DNA of 64,000 nucleotides, taken from the NCBI GenBank assembly GCA_004154925.1, contig QJNS01000215.1, positions 62,001-126,000 on the forward strand. The letters are read 5' to 3'. Position numbers and translations under genes: made by a program. Under the pieces are notes generated by a model. The model searched no databases. It was not told the DNA's origin and was given only the letters and a program-made list of their open reading frames with translations. Positions 59,216-64,000 of this stretch are shown piece after piece (position 1 is the first letter of the stretch; each line of letters opens with the position of its first letter). Source of the stretch: Monosporascus cannonballus. Lineage: Eukaryota; Ascomycota; Sordariomycetes; Xylariales.

Positions 59216-60112
59216 TCAGTGATCATCCCTCTCGGACCACGGCTCCACGCCTTCGAGCAACTTTAAATGCAAGTCGCGATCCCCCGTAGCGTCCAGCAGC
59301 TTCTGGAACACGTCGTCGCCGATACGGCGGTAGAAGATCAGACAGCCGGCCCAGACGAAGTCAGCGTAGCTGACCTCCTTGCCCATGAAGAAGGGGCCGT
59401 CGGCATTCTCGCCCAGCAGGGCGGTGACCTTGCGCAGGTGGGGCTCGGCCGCTTTCCAGGCCTCGTCGCCGCCCTTCTCGCGCGCGAGGCGGTCGAGCGG
59501 CATGCCGACCTTGGCCTCGCGCTTCTCGTACCAGTACGGCTTGCTGGCCTCGTTGAGGAGGCGCTCAGGGATTAGCGGCACGAAGATGCCGACGAGTGCG
59601 CCCATGGTGTCCGGCATCACGGCGCTGAGCTTCTCGAGGTACGGCGACTCCAGGTGCAGGCTCGGCGTCGGGAAGGCCTTCTCGAGCGCCTGGGCTATCT
59701 CGAACGAGTCCATGATGTAGTCACCGTTAGGCATGACGACCGTAGGGATGGTGTAAAGCTCCCTCCCCGGTAGGCTGGATGGGCGTATTAGTAGTGAACG
59801 GGGTGCCGCCGTGGTGTAGTCCTTCGTTGCAGCTTACTGTTTCTCCAATCTCGGCTGGATGTTTGGGTATTCAAGCTGGCTAGGCGTCAGCTACGTGCAT
59901 GTATCCTTCATATCGCTTGGGGACCCACCCAGTCCGTCTTGTAGTCCAACCCTTTGTAGTTCAGGGCAAACCGAGCTGGGCAATACGGTTAGACAATGAT
60001 CCGCGGAGAAATGCTAGGAGTCTATGTCTTCACTCTTCCATGGGTTCAGAGACCACGACTTAAGGGGCGCCTTGCTCGGCAGGTCGAACAGTACTATCTG
60101 TTGCGCAGACAT
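59216..60112 (-). CDS. Glutathione S-transferase-like protein, 4 exons, 240 aa
   Basis: Minus-strand exons 60112-60034, 59975-59929, 59875-59838 and 59774-59216. Introns of 58, 53 and 63 bp have branch sites CTAAC, CTGAC and TACTAAT, and all phases close. The N-terminal thioredoxin-like half begins IVLFDLPSKAPLKSWSLNPW and TRFALNYKGLDYKTDW, continues YTIPTVVMPNGDYIMDSFEI (the TIPTV cis-Pro and the D-S glutathione-binding pair) and leads to an all-helical C-terminal half (FFMGKEVSYADFVWAGCL, with the N-capping-box-like S-Y-A-D). This pattern is that of fungal GSTs related to beta-etherase/UstS-type proteins, soluble enzymes that conjugate or isomerise with glutathione. Substrate unknown. The next relic (58422-58680) is of a dehydrogenase, so an old metabolic pair is conceivable but unproven. 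Confidence 0.88.
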
Positions 60113-61599
60113 TCTGAGTAGGGCGTATAGTATCTATCGTGAGGTGGATAATTGCTAATGGATGGCTGGATATCCGGCTACTAGGAGAGCAATTCCAACT
60201 TGCCTCCGGTCGGTGTGACTTTTGACTGTAGATTGAGGGAAGATGTCGCTCAGCTCTGGCTCAGGCTTCCTTGACCTTCTGCTTTGTAATTATCCCCCCA
60301 CATTTTCGCTGGCGTGGATGGCGCGGGGAAACTTATATTTCGAATTAGTCACAGTGATCACTATGACCCCGGTAGTGTTTGAGGCTCCTCGGCATTTCGA
60401 TTTCCCTATCGATCTACAGTGTTTGAATGAAGCTATCGGCACCTGTATCGGCCACCTCCCAAAGGGCGTACTCTGCCAAGACTGGCCGATTCCGTTACCA
60501 CTTCACCCTGAGTGCCCAGTCCCGCCGTAGCGACGCCCTTGTACTACTCAACAGCTACTAGGTATATATACTTCGTTATATAGCGTGAGATAATACCAAA
60601 GCTATACAAAATATATGCAGTCCGATGTAAGAATATGTAGTGCTAGGGATGTCTATGCTTATCGGGTTTGATACACGTGCATTTTGGGGACCCCATGCGA
60701 CAAAGTTAAGAGACGTCGTCTTATGCTGTCTAAGCCTCTTGATAAGGACTTCGGATTCGAGAAAGCGTCTGGAGGACTCGATGCTCCGAACTAAACTGAG
60801 CCTGCCCGTATTTTCAAGGTCCTGTGAGGCAGTTTTGGAAGAGCTGGAGGCGCAAAGCCGTAAATGGCCGCTCCCAGTCCGTTAACCACTCGAATGCGTT
60901 ATCTTGTGTGCAGCAACTCTTTTCTTTTGGTTTCTTCTGGTCCGGAAATTGTTCATTGTCCCCAGCCGCGTTTCGCCCTCAACAGATTGACTACACGCGG
61001 CCCGACCTTGCCTGACTTTCGCTGTCAATAGGGGAGACCACCATGACCGTTTTCTATCCCACGTGTAAACCACCATGTACTAAAGCACGTATCTGCTAGG
61101 GTAGCGCGTACGCCAGAAGTTAACAAACCCTGCGGCATATAGTGCCTAGAGAAAAAGAACACACAGTCCGCCATTGCCGGCATCACCAAAGCATAAAATG
61201 AGGTTTCGATCTTCAGAGAAGGTTGATAACTTGGAGCTGATAACTCGAAGTCAACAATGCACACTGCCACTTCACGATTGTGAATTCTAGGTACAACCCA
61301 CAGTTGCGTCCCATGCCCTCAACCAAGTGGGGTCGACGATTGCCCGAACTCCCTTATCAGGCGGGACATGCGCTAAAATGCTTGATCAGCTTAGCGATTG
61401 GTCAAAGTGGCGAGTGCTGTGCAAGGCTGATGGGAACGATAAGAGGTCTGTCTTATCGGGCACTTTCTGTGTCCATCCTCTTGTTCCTACGTACCGTGCT
61501 GAAAGCCTCCTTGGAGCTCTTCGTCTCCCGTCTTAATTCTTTCACATTTCCGTATTCTCCCCACACATTTACTCCCGCGACCGACCGCATCAACCGATC
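60113..61599. promoter_or_regulatory. Divergent intergenic region between GST and RPD3
   Basis: Contains the promoters of GST (minus) and RPD3 (plus). Frames such as 60243-60530 and 61280-61735 have no domain. The AC/CT-rich DNA just before ATG 61600 looks like the RPD3 leader. Confidence 0.4.
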
Positions 61600-63824
61600 A
61601 TGGGGGGGCATGCAGCACCCGTTGATATCGCTAATGGAAATGGCATCGCCTTGGGATCTCCATCTCCCAAGAAGGTCGCCTATTTCTACGACTCTGACAT
61701 TGGCAATTTTGCCTATGTCGCCGGTCATCCTATGAAGCCTCATCGTATCCGACTGGCCCATAGTCTGATTATGAACTATGGCGTTTACAAGAAGATGGAG
61801 ATCTATGTAAGTTATCTTGCCCGCGACACTCGGTTCACGCAGTAACTGACCGGCCGCCGGTCCATTAGAGAGCGAAGCCAGCCACCCGTCTCGAGATGAC
61901 ACAGTTCCACACGGACGAGTATATCGATTTCCTCCAGAAGGTCAGTCCCGAAAATATGGACAACTTCCAGCGCGAACAGACCAAGTTTAATGTTGGTGAC
62001 GACTGTCCCGTCTTTGACGGCCTCTTCGAGTTCTGCGGTATCAGCGCTGGTGGCAGCATGGAGGGTGCCGCCCGTCTCAACAGACAGAAGTGCGACATAG
62101 CTGTTAACTGGGCAGGTGGTCTACATCATGCGAAGAAGAGTGAGGCTAGCGGCTTCTGTTACGTGAATGGTATGCTTGCCTCCCATATGTTGCTTGCTTT
62201 TGACCTGGGTCATTTGGCTGACGTATCGCCGGCCCCCTCTAGACATCGTGCTCGGAATTCTTGAGCTTCTACGATTCAACAAGCGCGTTCTCTACATCGA
62301 CATTGACGTTCATCACGGCGATGGCGTCGAGGAAGCTTTCTATACTACCGACCGAGTCATGACCGTTTCCTTCCACAAGTATGGCGAATACTTTCCCGGT
62401 ACTGGCGAGCTTAGGGATATCGGCATCGGCCAGGGAAAGTACTACGCCGTTAACTTCCCGCTCCGCGACGGCATAGACGACACTTCGTACAAATCTATCT
62501 TCGAGCCTGTCATCTCGTCTGTTATGGAATTCTACAATCCGGATGCCGTCGTTCTGCAGTGTGGTGGAGACAGCTTGTCCGGCGACCGTCTAGGTTGCTT
62601 CAATCTGAGCATGGATGGCCACGCCAACTGTGTCAAGTTCGTCAAGAGCTTTAATCGCCCAACGCTTGTTTTGGGTGGTGGTGGCTACACCATGCGTAAC
62701 GTTGCCCGTACTTGGGCCTACGAGACCGGCCTCCTGGTGAATGCGGAAATGGAACGGACTCTGCCTTATAACGAATATTATGAGGTAAAGCTGAACGAGT
62801 CAAGTCCCGTTTGAGTCTACCCCCTAATCTGCTCTAGTACTACGGTCCGGACTACACTCTCGATGTCCGTTCATCCAACATGGAGAACGCCAACAGCCCT
62901 GAATATCTGGATAAGATCAAGAACCAGCTAATAGAAAACCTGCGTCGCACCGCCCACGCTCCCTCCGTACAGATGCAAGATGTCCCCCGCCATTCATTGG
63001 GCGCCATGTCCGACGAAGACGAAGCAGAGTTGGATGATCTCGATGAAGACGAGAACAAGGATGTCCGTATGACAGAGCGTCGATGGGACCAACGGATAGA
63101 ACGAGACAACGAGTACGACGAAAGTGACAACGAAGAGATGGACAAGGCGAACGGGGTCAGTGGCAAACGCAACGGCAGCGCGAGACCCGCCTTCCACGAT
63201 TATCGAAATTCGGACGTCGAAGGTGACAGCGGTGCTCAGACGCCAGTTAACGGTAGTACGGACAATGTCATCCAGTCAAAGGAGAGTGATGAGGTCGTGA
63301 TGGAGGATGTCGATCCTAAGGAGACGAAGCCCGAAGTCGAGCCGACCGCAGCTAAGGAGCCAGAGGTAGATGCGGAGACCGAAGCTGGTGGTATCGCGGA
63401 ACAGGATGGAGCTCTGAAGGAGGCCAAGGCGGCTGCCGAGGCCGACCGAAAAAGCTCCGAGAGTGACAAGTCAGCCAAGAAAGAGGACAGCACTAACGGT
63501 GAGGAGCCAAGAGGCGACGACGAGGTCATGCAAGATGTCGAGGACAAACCCGCAGACGCGGGGCGCGACAAGTCCACGAACAAAGGGCAGGAAGCTGCTC
63601 CAAAGACCGAGGAGGCCTCGGAGCGGTCCGGAAAGGATAAAGACGGTGACGTCGACATGGGCGACGTCTCCGCCGCTACGGCCGAGGCTGACAGTTCCGA
63701 GGTCAAGAAAGAAAAGGAGGAGCCCATAACGTCGGACAACACGACGGCCACGGGTGCCACCCAAGACGAGGCAGCACCAACAGGATCGGCCGATACTCCC
63801 AAGGATAGTGCGAGCAGGTCATAG
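61600..63824 (+). CDS. RPD3: RPD3-type class I histone deacetylase, 4 exons, 678 aa
   Basis: Removes acetyl groups from histone lysines as the catalytic subunit of the Rpd3/Sin3 co-repressor. Exons 61600-61806, 61869-62169, 62243-62784, 62838-63824; all phases close. The catalytic core is complete: [40 protein letters not shown] with the His pair H155-H156, [18 protein letters not shown] (zinc Asp and His), [30 protein letters not shown] (zinc Asp), and [16 protein letters not shown]. After the core a charged tail of about 270 residues ([17 protein letters not shown], then Glu/Lys/Ala-rich repeats) makes the protein longer than yeast Rpd3 (433 aa). Such tails are typical of filamentous ascomycete orthologues (RpdA in Aspergillus). 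The last codons and stop lie in a 119-bp tandem duplication. Confidence 0.97.
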
Positions 63825-63973
63825 TCAGGGCGGTTGCGGTCGAGAGACCCACCACGACGAACCCCGCGGGCGCCACCGCCGAAACAGAAGCAGCACCCGC
63901 TGAATCGGCCGATGCTCCCCAGGGCAGTGCGAGCAGCTCGTAGTCGGAGCGGTTGCGATCGAGATACCCACCA
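63735..63973 (+). repeat. 119-bp tandem duplication over the RPD3 stop codon
   Basis: Two head-to-tail copies (about 63735-63853 and 63854-63972) share, for example, GGCAGCACC versus AGCAGCACC, then ATCGGCCGAT, AGTGCGAGCAG, TAGTC and GCGGTTGCG. Copy 1 encodes the last residues ([18 protein letters not shown]) and the stop; copy 2 encodes a similar peptide (EAAPAESADAPQGSASSS) plus its own TAG but, since 119 is not a multiple of 3, lies in another frame and is not translated from the normal mRNA. Confidence 0.8.
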
Positions 63974-64000
63974 GGTCCCCCGTGAATCACCTAACCAGTC

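Overview
This window is nuclear DNA of a filamentous ascomycete (Pezizomycotina). The signs are many short GT-AG introns with CTAAC/CTGAC/TACTAAT branch sites, GC-biased third codon positions, a long-tailed RPD3 deacetylase, and repeats whose C-to-T/G-to-A decay is the signature of repeat-induced point mutation (RIP). The species cannot be fixed from the sequence; a Sordariomycete would fit.

Layout. (1) 1-29.6 kb is an AT-rich, RIP-ruined transposon block. It holds the 5' end of one LTR element (1-725), a minus-strand hAT transposase relic (about 3.9-5.6 kb), and a complete but dead Ty3/Gypsy element A (6638-13931, target duplication GGTTT). Next comes a nest: a host-type gene (14648-15155) was split by Gypsy element C (15156-29598, minus strand, target duplication CATTC). 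C later received element B (15636-23278, same family as A), and B received a solo LTR (21710-22128, target duplication AATAG). The split gene resumes in frame at 29604 and ends at 29742. (2) 29.7-39.3 kb is a transition zone: decayed gene pieces, a lineage-specific gene with KRKRDE repeats and a frame break, a RIPped 1.58-kb TIR element (32961-34538, TA duplication), a solo LTR with its TATA box (36065-36303, CCATT duplication) and several relic reading frames. (3) 39.3-64 kb is an ordinary gene-bearing arm.

Intact genes in the arm are: a nine-exon protein-kinase-like gene (39317-41926); a small acidic nuclear-type protein (42822-43265); malic enzyme (45021-47214, five exons); an MTC1-family gene on the minus strand (48438-50158); an AT-hook nuclear protein on the plus strand (51667-54565), divergent from MTC1 across about 1.5 kb; a four-exon glutathione S-transferase on the minus strand (59216-60112); and the RPD3 class I histone deacetylase (61600-63824) at the right edge. 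Exon phases of every multi-exon model were checked by hand and close without residue. Between these lie gene relics, including a C-terminal piece of a short-chain dehydrogenase next to the GST.

No shared pathway is evident. Malic enzyme (pyruvate/NAD(P)H supply), GST (detoxification), RPD3 and the AT-hook protein (chromatin) read as independent genes. The strongest unusual signals are the three-deep transposon nest with its reconstructable target gene, hypervariable minisatellites inside LTRs, RIP-converted zinc knuckles, an out-of-frame tandem duplication over the RPD3 stop codon, and an AUG-less arginine-rich extension in front of malic enzyme. I found no CRISPR, prokaryotic or clearly novel multi-gene system.
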